From Candidatus Omnitrophota bacterium (lineage in GTDB: Bacteria; Omnitrophota; Gorgyraeia; Zapsychrales; Fredricksoniimonadaceae): DNA of 39,571 nucleotides. This document shows, piece after piece, positions 31,965-39,399 of the stretch (positions within the stretch are counted from its first letter, which is position 1; the number at the start of each line of letters is the position of its first letter). Location of the stretch: positions 1 to 39,571 of the forward strand of contig JAKFXC010000098.1 of assembly GCA_021731625.1 (NCBI GenBank), written 5' to 3'. The notes under the pieces were generated by a model, which was not told where the DNA came from, did not search any database, and was given only the letters and a program-made list of their open reading frames with translations. The position numbers and the translations under genes were made by a program.

Positions 31965-33430
31965 CGGTAGCGGATTTTGTTCTTGAGGTCGGTCTTTAAC
32001 TTGGCTTCAAACTTGGTCTTGTTGACAAACGTGGAAATGGCCTGGTTGCGCCGCTGGGCGAGCATCATCTGTTCAAAATCTGTCTTGTCTTCTTCAAATT
32101 TCTTGTCGTCCACCACTTCCGTCGAGCTTAAATAGAGAATGACCGGTCCCTGAGACGTCGGCACCACGCCGCTCAAGGGGCGGGTTTGGTTGATGTTCAT
32201 GCTTTCTTGCTGAAACTCGGCAATGAGTCCCGGGGCATTGATGTACTCCCCTCGGCTAAAGGGCGTGGTCTCTTCCAATTTCAAACCCATGCCTTCGACC
32301 ACACTTTTAAAATCTTTGGTCTTCACCTGCTCCTGAATGGTTTTTTGCGCTTCTTCGGCCTTGGCCGTGGCGGCGTCAAATGCTTTTTGGGTGATCAGGG
32401 CAGCTTTGACTTTGGCTGTGATCTGCGCATAAGGAGGCACCAGGGCTTCCTTTTTTTCTTTGATCTTGATGATCTGCCAGCCGTCGGGGCTTTCCTGCGG
32501 GCTGCTGGTTTCACCCACTTTCATGGCGAAGATTTTATCCACAAATTCCGGCGACCAGGCAAAGGTGAGCAGGGGTTGCTCCTGGGTGAAGAACCCGCTG
32601 TCCTTGACGGTTTGATTGTGCTTTTGGGCCACCGCAGCGAAATCCGCCTTCGGCGTCAGCTCATGGGCAATGTCGATGGCGATCTTTTTGATGTCTTGTT
32701 TTTGTTTGTCGTCGGCTTTTTCGGGATTGAATAAATGCACGTACTGCACATTGACCATCGGCGGCTCCTGGAAACTGTCTTTACGGTCATTGTAGAATTT
32801 TTGGGCTTCTTCATCGGTGACGTTTAGGTCCTTCTTAAAATCTTCCGGCGAGAAGAGCACATAGTCTAACTTGATTTTTTCGTGGCGCAGGACATATTCT
32901 TTTTTGAGTTCTTCGGGGGTAATGGCAGTTTCGCCGGCGGCTTGGTCCAGGAGTTTTTTGACGATAAGATATCGGCGGGCCCCTTCTTCAAAATCCTTGG
33001 GCTTGCGGCCAAAAATGGAGGGGTTGCGCACAATGCCTTCATAAACCCGCTGGTCAAATTTGCCGGCCTGCTGGAAGAAGGGGATGGAGGCAATGTAATC
33101 GACAACTTCCTGGTCGGTGACGGTGATGTTCTGTTTCTTGGCCTCTTTAAGCATGATCAGGCGGGTCCAGGCCTCCCGTTCCAGGTCGAGCATCTGGCCC
33201 ATTTTGAAAAACCGATCGCCATAGGTGATGATGGCCTGGTCGTGGCTGTCCATGTAGGCCTTTTCGAAATCCCGCAGCGAGACGGAACGGCCGTAAATGC
33301 TGCCGGCGCTGTTGACCACATTGTCCATACGGTACGCGGTGCCGAACACCCCAAAAGAAAGGATGATGATGACGGCAACGCCCCATAGGATTTTGCGGGA
33401 CACACCTTTGTGGCGTAGAATATCGAGCAT
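31961..33430 (-). CDS. PpiD/SurA-type periplasmic peptidyl-prolyl isomerase
   Basis: A 489-residue chaperone anchored by one N-terminal helix (RKILWGVAVIIILSFGVFG). A SurA/PpiD-like N-terminal helical domain (about 35-200) is followed by a parvulin domain: a region from NVQYVHLF through AKHNQTVKDSGFFTQEQPL to ESPDGWQIIKIKEKKE, and then a long helical C-terminus. It probably folds newly exported outer-membrane or periplasmic proteins. The ORF-track start (33469) is a TTG; ATG 33430 is better because its -10 box lies 10 bp upstream and the product is a normal PpiD start. It is divergent from the second exported protein. Confidence 0.87.
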   Translation of the reverse strand: MLDILRHKGVSRKILWGVAVIIILSFGVFGTAYRMDNVVNSAGSIYGRSVSLRDFEKAYMDSHDQAIITYGDRFFKMGQMLDLEREAWTRLIMLKEAKKQNITVTDQEVVDYIASIPFFQQAGKFDQRVYEGIVRNPSIFGRKPKDFEEGARRYLIVKKLLDQAAGETAITPEELKKEYVLRHEKIKLDYVLFSPEDFKKDLNVTDEEAQKFYNDRKDSFQEPPMVNVQYVHLFNPEKADDKQKQDIKKIAIDIAHELTPKADFAAVAQKHNQTVKDSGFFTQEQPLLTFAWSPEFVDKIFAMKVGETSSPQESPDGWQIIKIKEKKEALVPPYAQITAKVKAALITQKAFDAATAKAEEAQKTIQEQVKTKDFKSVVEGMGLKLEETTPFSRGEYINAPGLIAEFQQESMNINQTRPLSGVVPTSQGPVILYLSSTEVVDDKKFEEDKTDFEQMMLAQRRNQAISTFVNKTKFEAKLKTDLKNKIRYR

Positions 33431-33440
33431 AGAAGGAGGG

Positions 33441-33469
33441 ATTATAATCGATAGCCGTAGATTTGACAA
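33441..33469 (-). promoter_or_regulatory. Promoter of the PpiD-like chaperone, minus strand
   Basis: Minus-strand TTGTCA (33469-33464), a 17-bp spacer and TATAAT (33446-33441) precede the ATG at 33430 by 10 bp, so the leader is about 4 nt and the mRNA is near leaderless. Its -35 shares 5 bp with the plus-strand -35 of the second exported protein gene. Confidence 0.65.
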
Positions 33470-33491
33470 GGGCTTGTTTTTATTCTACTTT
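33463..33491 (+). promoter_or_regulatory. Promoter of the second exported protein gene, plus strand
   Basis: A perfect TTGACA (33463-33468), a 17-bp spacer and TACTTT (33486-33491). The -10 is weak but keeps the key T, A and final T. Transcription should start near 33498 with a leader of about 17 nt. It overlaps the divergent minus-strand promoter at the -35. Confidence 0.55.
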
Positions 33492-33514
33492 TAAGGCATA
33501 CTTTAGGTAAATTC

Positions 33515-35155
33515 ATGTTTAAACTCATCAAATTCCTGCTGGCGCTGGTTTTTCTATTTAACGGCCTACCCTGGTTTACGGCCCAGGCCCAAGGGATTGT
33601 GCTGCCCTCCCCAGGTGTTCGATTTGAATTAACCAAACCCTACATGCCGGTCATGGTCAAAGGCCTGATCGTTGATCCCAAAGAACCGCTCAAATTCGAA
33701 TTTTTGATCGATTCCGGCGACACGGGCCTGAAGGGCGAGGCCCTAAAACCCGAATCCATGAAATTGATGAAGTATTTCTTGGCGGCCATGACCATACCCG
33801 ACGAGGAGATGTGGGTCAATCTGTTGCCTTACGAAAAAGACCGCATCATTGCCAAAAGTTTCGGTGAAACGGAAATGGGCCGCGATTTGCTGGCCCAGGA
33901 TTATGTCCTCAAGCAATTGGTTGCTTCATTGACGTATCCGGAGGGGGAAATGGGTAAAAAATTTTGGGACCGGGTGGGCATGGTTCCCGTCAATACGTTT
34001 AATAAAGTTTGGATCGTACCGTCTAAAGCCGAGATTTTTGAAAATAGCAAGGGTGCTTTTGTGATGGACGCACACATGAAAGTGATGCTAGATGAAGATT
34101 ACCTGGCGTTTACTAACAACAACAAAACGTCCCCGAAGGGGACCACCAATACCAAGGCCCAACATACCACGGCCTCCGACATGGTACGCCAGCTGATTGT
34201 CCCGGCCATTGAAAAGGAAGTCAACGAAGGCGAACATTTTGCCAATTTACGGCAGATTTACCAGGCCATGATTTTGGCCACCTGGTATAAGATCCGATTA
34301 AAAGAAAGTATACTGGGAAAGTTTTATGTGGACCGTCATAAAACCAGAGGTGTGGCAGTCGCGGACAGTGGGGGGAATGAGCGGATTTATCAGCAGTATC
34401 TAGCAGCCTTCAAAAGAGGAGCTTATAACTATATTAGGGAAGAGGTCGATCCCTTGACCAACGCAATGATTCCTCGTAAATATATTTCCGGCGGTTTTGA
34501 TTCAGCCCTACTGGCCAAAGTTGTCAATGCAGGATTAAAAAAAGGAGACCCGGTCTTGACTCCGCATGGGGACCTGGCCATGGTGAAGGCGGAAGCCCGT
34601 GCCAATCACCCACATGAGGATGCGGTCAAGGCGCTTTATGAATCGGTCCGCACATATGAACGCAAACTTTTAAAACGGTGGAGAATGCATCAATTCGAAG
34701 TGTTTTATTATCCCGCCCTTGGAGTTTATGAAAAAAGATTAAGTGAACAACAGCTTTGGGTTTTAGAATCCGTTCGTTTAGCCCAGGCACGTTTAGACGG
34801 TTTGGTGGCGGATTTCGTGTTCTTTAAGGACGGCCATGAATGGGTAATGCTGCAGACAGCGGTGGAACCGCTTGACCGCGTGTTAAAGAAAGAGAAACAT
34901 GCCGCGGTCGTCGACGATCTCTTGGAACAAGTGCTTGAATTAAATACCCGCATGATCAGCCGCGGGGTCCTGCATTGGGACAATCGCATGAGCAATTATG
35001 GCGTCATCGATGGAGAAGACGGTAAGAGAAAAGTGGTTCTCCTGGATCTTGGTGGTTTATTTGACCTGCATGGGGACAATGCGCATTCGTCCTTGCGATG
35101 GGAGAGCATCACGTTTAAACGATTATTGGGGCATAGGGGTACGCCTTGGACTTAA
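33515..35155 (+). CDS. Large exported protein, copy 2, first part; contains a kinase-like signature
   Basis: The first 546 residues of a paralogue of the 183-3290 protein. A signal peptide (LIKFLLALVFLFNGLPW, cleavage near AQA/QG) is followed by about 330 residues that match copy 1. Unlike copy 1, residues about 390-540 look kinase-like: a hinge-like VMLQTAVEPLD, a helix LLEQVLELNTRM, then GVLHWDNRMSNYG near 487 and VVLLDLGGLFDL near 511, matching the HxDxxxxN and DxG catalytic motifs of protein kinases and aminoglycoside phosphotransferases. A frameshift near 35128-35139 then truncates the frame at TAA 35153. If real, it is a secreted kinase-like enzyme; the sequence alone does not prove activity. 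Confidence 0.75.
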   Translation: MFKLIKFLLALVFLFNGLPWFTAQAQGIVLPSPGVRFELTKPYMPVMVKGLIVDPKEPLKFEFLIDSGDTGLKGEALKPESMKLMKYFLAAMTIPDEEMWVNLLPYEKDRIIAKSFGETEMGRDLLAQDYVLKQLVASLTYPEGEMGKKFWDRVGMVPVNTFNKVWIVPSKAEIFENSKGAFVMDAHMKVMLDEDYLAFTNNNKTSPKGTTNTKAQHTTASDMVRQLIVPAIEKEVNEGEHFANLRQIYQAMILATWYKIRLKESILGKFYVDRHKTRGVAVADSGGNERIYQQYLAAFKRGAYNYIREEVDPLTNAMIPRKYISGGFDSALLAKVVNAGLKKGDPVLTPHGDLAMVKAEARANHPHEDAVKALYESVRTYERKLLKRWRMHQFEVFYYPALGVYEKRLSEQQLWVLESVRLAQARLDGLVADFVFFKDGHEWVMLQTAVEPLDRVLKKEKHAAVVDDLLEQVLELNTRMISRGVLHWDNRMSNYGVIDGEDGKRKVVLLDLGGLFDLHGDNAHSSLRWESITFKRLLGHRGTPWT

Positions 35156-36263
35156 AAAACAATTTAGAGACAAATCCGTTGCCCACGGGTTTGCCCATAC
35201 GTCATCGTATTTTTTATTTAAACGGCACCGCAGGGAAGTTATGGAGAAGACCGTTTTGCGTATTGTGAGCTTAGCAAGGGAAAATTATCAGCCGCTCAAT
35301 CCTCAAAAGTCTGCCGCGCACATCGCAGAACGGATCAAAGATTTTGGGCGTGGGCATGATTTGCGTGAACGCTTTGCCCAAAGCAGCGATGGGGCCATGT
35401 GGTCCGCAGAATGGAACCGGGTGCTATCAGGACCTCACCGTTTTTTTCTCTCTGATGTAGTGCGCGTGGAGCAAGGTTCAGCAGAGATGATAAAATTTGT
35501 GGAAAAATATGTCCACAATCCCTCGATGTTTTACGCATCGATCTATAGCTTACAGCCGGGCCAGCCGATGCCCAGGACGAAATTGTCTGAGGGTTTTTTT
35601 AAATTACTTAAGAAATACAAATTGGTTGACGACCACATGGTTTTATCGGAGCAAGCCAGGCATCTCATGCAAGCATTTATTCAAAAAAAGCAGACAACAT
35701 ACGCTTTTAGGCCGATTAGAGTGACGATAGCCGATGGGGTAAAAGTCAGCCCCTTGGTTCTGTTAAAAGCCATAAATAAATTCGGCCGGCTCACTGAGAT
35801 CGAATTGCAAATGCGGGTCTCTCAGATACGCGCTATTGAAAACCCCTTTCAATATAAACATGCGGAAAACAGAGGGCTGCAACGGTTTATTGAGGGGGAC
35901 TACAAGGCCTTTCAAGATTTTCAAAAAATTGTGGCAGTGACCATACGAGAAACATCCGAAGGAGGAGTGTCCTCCTATAAATTTGTTGAGCCAAAAATCA
36001 CTGTTGACGAGGACCTAGCGATGCAGCGGCTCATGGCGCGCGCCCCCGACAACACCGGCGGTATCGATTTAGACGCCGGCAACCTGGAGCTCCAGATCAA
36101 GCGGGACGGCCGGGGCATGCCTTTGCCTGCCAAGCATCAGGATCTGGCCCAGAGGAGCATTGACGCCCTTTACCCGACGATCTTGACGATTACCCCCATC
36201 ACGCACCCGGAGGATGTTTTAGGCCACAATAGCTCTTTACATTCCCCGGGCCGATCGTTATAA
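35127..36263 (+). pseudogene. Large exported protein, copy 2, continuation in the next frame
   Basis: The reading frame continues one base forward at two adjacent G4 tracts (35128-35131 and 35136-35139). Deleting one G gives KRLLGIGVRLGLKKQFRDKSV without interruption, so the two ORFs are one gene of about 916 residues. The tail ends with GGIDLDAGNLELQIKRDG, matching GGIDLNRARMQLNVQ at the end of copy 1. The ORF track's 34998 start is an out-of-frame reading of the first part. The cause could be a sequencing error, a genuine pseudogene or a +1 programmed shift; these cannot be told apart here. Its stop codon lies in the hisG -10 box. Confidence 0.72.
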
Positions 36264-36264
36264 T
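36236..36264 (+). promoter_or_regulatory. Strong promoter for hisG; probably leaderless
   Basis: TTTACA (36236-36241), a 17-bp spacer and a perfect TATAAT (36259-36264). The hisG ATG at 36273 is 8 bp past the -10, so a leader of only 0-3 nt is expected. The stop codon of the upstream gene is inside the -10. Confidence 0.7.
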
Positions 36265-36272
36265 CCCCTGTT

Positions 36273-37148
36273 ATGAAAAAGCTAAAACTAGGTTTTCCTA
36301 AGGGAAGTCTACAGGAAGCCACTGTCGGCCTGTTTGCCAGGGCTGGCTTTAAGGTGACGATCTCCTCGCGTTCGTATTTCCCGCAAATTGACGACGATGA
36401 AATTGAACCGGTGCTCCTGCGGGCCCAGGAAATGTCCCGCTATGTCCAGGACAACACCTTAGACTGCGGCATCACCGGCAACGACTGGATCCTGGAAAAT
36501 TCTTCCGATGTGGTGCGCCTGGCCGAACTTTTATATGCCAAACAAACCGCCAGCAAAGTGCGCTGGGTGCTGGCCGCCCCTGAGGGCTCGACCATTAAGT
36601 CTGTCAAAGACCTGGAGGGCAAGAAAATAGCGACGGAACTCGTCAGCGTGACCCGGCAATATTTGGCCAAGCATAAAGTCAAAGCGGACGTGGAGTTTTC
36701 CTGGGGCGCCACGGAAGCCAAAGTGGCCACAGGTTTGGTGGACGCCATTGTCGAGTTGACCGAGACCGGATCGTCGCTGCGGGCCAATAAATTGCGCATC
36801 GTCGACACCTTGTGCGAGTCAACCACCCAGTTTATCGCCGGGAAAGCTGCTGCCAAAGACCCCTGGAAGAAGAAGAAAATGGAGCAGGTGATCTTGCTCC
36901 TGAAAGGTGCGCTCGCCGCCAATAATATGGTGGGCCTTAAGATGAACGTCAGCCGCAAGAACCTGGATAAGATCCTCAAGGTCCTCACCGCCTTGCGCAA
37001 CCCAACGATATCGCCGCTCTCGACCGACGGATGGGTGGCCCTGGAGACCGTCATCGACGAGGGCACGGTCCGGGTCATCATCCCGCAGCTTAAGGAAGCC
37101 GGGGCGGAAGGCATTATCGAGTATTCCCTCAATAAATTGATTTATTAG
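36273..37148 (+). CDS. hisG: ATP phosphoribosyltransferase, long form
   Basis: The first enzyme of histidine biosynthesis, joining PRPP and ATP. At 291 residues it is the long form, with the extra C-terminal regulatory domain ([44 protein letters not shown]) that binds histidine for feedback inhibition. The catalytic part shows [12 protein letters not shown] at the start, [10 protein letters not shown], and the PRPP loop region [13 protein letters not shown]. Other his genes are absent, so the pathway is scattered. It has its own strong promoter. Confidence 0.95.
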   Translation: MKKLKLGFPKGSLQEATVGLFARAGFKVTISSRSYFPQIDDDEIEPVLLRAQEMSRYVQDNTLDCGITGNDWILENSSDVVRLAELLYAKQTASKVRWVLAAPEGSTIKSVKDLEGKKIATELVSVTRQYLAKHKVKADVEFSWGATEAKVATGLVDAIVELTETGSSLRANKLRIVDTLCESTTQFIAGKAAAKDPWKKKKMEQVILLLKGALAANNMVGLKMNVSRKNLDKILKVLTALRNPTISPLSTDGWVALETVIDEGTVRVIIPQLKEAGAEGIIEYSLNKLIY

Positions 37149-37161
37149 AAATTCTTCAGAT

Positions 37162-37184
37162 AGCCCGTGGATGGCCCGGGTTTT
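37162..37184 (+). terminator. Weak hairpin with TTTT after hisG
   Basis: AGCCCG (37162-37167) can pair with CGGGTT (37177-37182), including one G-T pair, and TTTT starts inside the right arm. The stem is short, so this is only a possible terminator between hisG and the small basic gene. Confidence 0.35.
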
Positions 37185-37213
37185 GTATGTTACACTACTA
37201 AGTAAGGACATGT

Positions 37214-37315
37214 ATGCCCTGCGGACGAAAAAGAAAATTGCGCAAAATACGCACGCACAAACGCAAGAAATTGCGTAAAGCCTTGCGTCATTTGAAAAAA
37301 CGCGCCACTCGCTAG
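37214..37315 (+). CDS. AURKAIP1/COX24-domain small basic protein
   Basis: A 33-residue, strongly basic protein reading MPCGRKRKLRKIRTHKRKKLRKALRH and on to a TAG stop. The RKxRTHKRKKLRK pattern matches the AURKAIP1/COX24 C-terminal domain, which in mitochondria is ribosomal protein mS38 and in bacteria occurs as very short ribosome-associated proteins. It was missed by the ORF track because of length. AAGGA sits 5 bp before the ATG. The next gene starts 16 bp after its stop, so the two are probably co-transcribed. Confidence 0.75.
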   Translation: MPCGRKRKLRKIRTHKRKKLRKALRHLKKRATR

Positions 37316-37331
37316 TTCTAGGAGGAAATGT

Positions 37332-38315
37332 ATGTGGAAGTTGCTCATCGGCACCCTTGCTTTCGGTTATGCCTGCGCATCGGGTGTCTATGCCGGAGAT
37401 ACCGAAACGGAATTTAAGGCCAAGGCGTTGGCCCATTACATTATGGGAGTGACGTATGACCTCAATGGCCAGACCGACGAGGCCATCAGCGAATACGAGC
37501 AAAGCGCCCAGATGGACAACACTCAGCCGCTCCCGCATTTGCGCCTTGCCACCTATCATGCCCGCACCGGCGGGCTGGCAAAATCAATCCAGCAGTTAAA
37601 TATGGTGTTGGCCTTGGAGCCGCAGAACGCCCAGGCCCGGTACTTGCTGGCCCTCATTTATTCCGCCCAAAAAAAATACGACCAAGCCGCTTCCGAATAC
37701 GAAAGTATTTTAAAGAACGTCTCCCAGGACAATCCCGGCAATCTTGAAATTTATACCTACCTGGCCCAATTGTATTATTCGCAAGGCAAATACAAACAGG
37801 CCATCGAGCAATTCCAGCGCATTTTAAGTATTGACCCCGACAACATCTCGGCCAATTATTTATTGGGCACTGCCTGTTTGGAAACCCAGCAGCGCCCCAA
37901 GGCCATGCAGCTTTTTAAAGAAGTATTGCGCCTGCAGCCCGACAACGACGAGGCGCTTAACTCGCTCGCTTACATGTATGCGGAAGACGAGGTCAATCTC
38001 GACGAGGGTTTAAGAATGGCCCGCAAAGCCGTGGACCTCGACCCTTCCAATGGGGCTTATTTTGATACGCTGGGATGGCTGCTGTTTAAGAAGGGCATGA
38101 ATTCCGAGGCCCTGCTGTCTTTTCAAAAAGCGGAAATGTACGTCCACGATTCCGTTGTGTATGAACATATGGGCGATGTGTACTACGCCATTAAGGAATT
38201 TGTCCTGGCCCGCAAATACTGGCGCAAGTCGCTGGACCTGCAACCCCATCAGCCGCAAGTCAAGGCTAAACTCGAAGAGCTGGAGAAGCTCCAAGCATTT
38301 AGAAAACCAGACTAG
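37332..38315 (+). CDS. Exported TPR-repeat protein
   Basis: A 327-residue protein with a signal peptide (LIGTLAFGYACASGVYA) and about eight TPR repeats in series, for example IMGVTYDLNGQTDEAISEYE, LAQLYYSQGKYKQAIEQFQ and HMGDVYYAIKEFVLARKYW. The repeats fill the protein, so it is a periplasmic or surface adaptor with no enzyme domain. TPR proteins of this kind serve in outer-membrane assembly or secretion. An AGGAGG ribosome site lies before the ATG. Confidence 0.85.
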   Translation: MWKLLIGTLAFGYACASGVYAGDTETEFKAKALAHYIMGVTYDLNGQTDEAISEYEQSAQMDNTQPLPHLRLATYHARTGGLAKSIQQLNMVLALEPQNAQARYLLALIYSAQKKYDQAASEYESILKNVSQDNPGNLEIYTYLAQLYYSQGKYKQAIEQFQRILSIDPDNISANYLLGTACLETQQRPKAMQLFKEVLRLQPDNDEALNSLAYMYAEDEVNLDEGLRMARKAVDLDPSNGAYFDTLGWLLFKKGMNSEALLSFQKAEMYVHDSVVYEHMGDVYYAIKEFVLARKYWRKSLDLQPHQPQVKAKLEELEKLQAFRKPD

Positions 38316-38323
38316 TTCCCTTC

Positions 38324-39181
38324 ATGAAAAAGCTTTGCCTGCGTTCCCCCGCGAAGTTAAATCTGGCTTTGGATGTTTTGGCCAAACGCAGTGATGGGTA
38401 TCATGAACTTAAGACTGTTTTTGAGCGCATTGACCTTTGCGACCGCATCACCCTGTGGCCCCGCGCCGATGGTTTGGTCAAGGTTATCTGCTCCCACCCG
38501 CAGGTGCCCAAAGGTCCGGCCAATTTGGCAGCCAAGGCAGCCATGTTGCTTAAGCAAGACCTAAATCTGGCCCAGGGCCTTAATATCCACATTGAGAAAA
38601 AGATTCCCGTGGCCGCCGGCTTGGCGGGGGGCTCCAGCAATGCCGCCACCGTTTTGCTGGGGCTTAACCGCTTGTGGAAATTGAGGCTATCGCAAAAACA
38701 ATTGCGCGATTACGCCGGCCGTTTGGGCTCGGATGTGACTTTTTTTATTTACGATGTTTCTTATGCTGTGGGGGAGGGCCGGGGGGAGAAAATCCGACCC
38801 TTGCCGATACCTACCAAATTGTGGCATCTGCTTGTTACTCCTAGGGTTAAGATGCTCACCAAAGACGTATTCGGCCGCTTGAATTTAGATTTGACAAATA
38901 AAATGGATAGTGTTAATATTTTGCTTCCTTATTTAAGGAAGAGTGTGCCTTCCGCCATCGGCCCCAAGTTGGCCAATGGTTTGGAGCCGGCAATTTTGTC
39001 TTTACGGCCGGATTTTGCGCGTTTAAAAAAGAAAATGTCCGACGCTGGCGCTTGCGGCGTGTGTTTTTCCGGCAGCGGGCCTTCCGTTTTTGCTTTAGCG
39101 CGTTCTAAGCAGCACGCCGGGCAAATGAAAGCGCGCCTTGATCGCCGCTTTGCGCAGGTAAAAATCGTTTCGACACTGTGA
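38324..39181 (+). CDS. ispE: 4-diphosphocytidyl-2-C-methyl-D-erythritol kinase
   Basis: A GHMP kinase of the MEP isoprenoid pathway, 285 residues. The start SPAKLNLALDVLAKRSDGYHEL carries the substrate-binding site, VAAGLAGGSSNAATVLLGL is the ATP-binding glycine loop, and CFSGSGPSVFAL is the C-terminal GHMP motif. It phosphorylates CDP-ME. It starts 8 bp after the TPR gene with no clear ribosome site, and is followed at 4 bp by tRNA-Gln. In other bacteria ispE is often near glmU and prs, which are not in view. Confidence 0.95.
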   Translation: MKKLCLRSPAKLNLALDVLAKRSDGYHELKTVFERIDLCDRITLWPRADGLVKVICSHPQVPKGPANLAAKAAMLLKQDLNLAQGLNIHIEKKIPVAAGLAGGSSNAATVLLGLNRLWKLRLSQKQLRDYAGRLGSDVTFFIYDVSYAVGEGRGEKIRPLPIPTKLWHLLVTPRVKMLTKDVFGRLNLDLTNKMDSVNILLPYLRKSVPSAIGPKLANGLEPAILSLRPDFARLKKKMSDAGACGVCFSGSGPSVFALARSKQHAGQMKARLDRRFAQVKIVSTL

Positions 39182-39185
39182 CTTC

Positions 39186-39259
39186 TGCCCGGTGGTGTAA
39201 TGGTAGCACCCGAGAATTTGGATCTCGTTGTCAAGGTTCGAATCCTTGCTGGGCAACCA
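39186..39259 (+). tRNA. tRNA-Gln (anticodon TTG)
   Basis: A 74-nt cloverleaf: acceptor TGCCCGG with CTGGGCA, D stem GTG/CAC, anticodon stem CGAGA/TCTCG around the loop ATTTGGA with TTG at positions 34-36, T arm CAAGG-TTCGAAT-CCTTG, and an encoded CCA end after the discriminator A. It sits 4 bp after ispE. Confidence 0.95.
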
Positions 39260-39267
39260 AGATACGA

Positions 39268-39289
39268 GGTTCATTTGATAAAATGAACC
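39268..39289 (+). terminator. 9-bp hairpin with GATA loop after tRNA-Gln
   Basis: GGTTCATTT (39268-39276) pairs perfectly with AAATGAACC (39281-39289) around GATA, followed by GAGTTTT. It may end tRNA transcription or guide 3' processing. The T run is short, so termination here is uncertain. Confidence 0.5.
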
Positions 39290-39296
39290 GAGTTTT

Positions 39297-39335
39297 GGTA
39301 GTCCTTGAGCTACCACTTTTTTAGAAAGCTCAAGG
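39297..39335 (+). promoter_or_regulatory. Two mutually exclusive hairpins around a T6 tract
   Basis: GGTAG (39297-39301) can pair with CTACC (39310-39314) just before ACTTTTTT, an intrinsic-terminator layout. Alternatively CCTTGAGCT (39303-39311) pairs perfectly over 9 bp with AGCTCAAGG (39327-39335), which sequesters the same strand. The second form is stronger but needs sequence made after the T run. Confidence 0.5.
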
Positions 39336-39399
39336 GCAACATCTGTTTTCTATATTGCTTTTTATAGAGAAATCAGGGCAACCTCACGAATTTACAAAG

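Noticed and set aside
34998-35130. N-terminal part of the 34998-36263 ORF as a true start
   Set aside because: It is an out-of-frame reading of the kinase-like region of the 33515 ORF. The protein-like sequence begins only at the frameshift.
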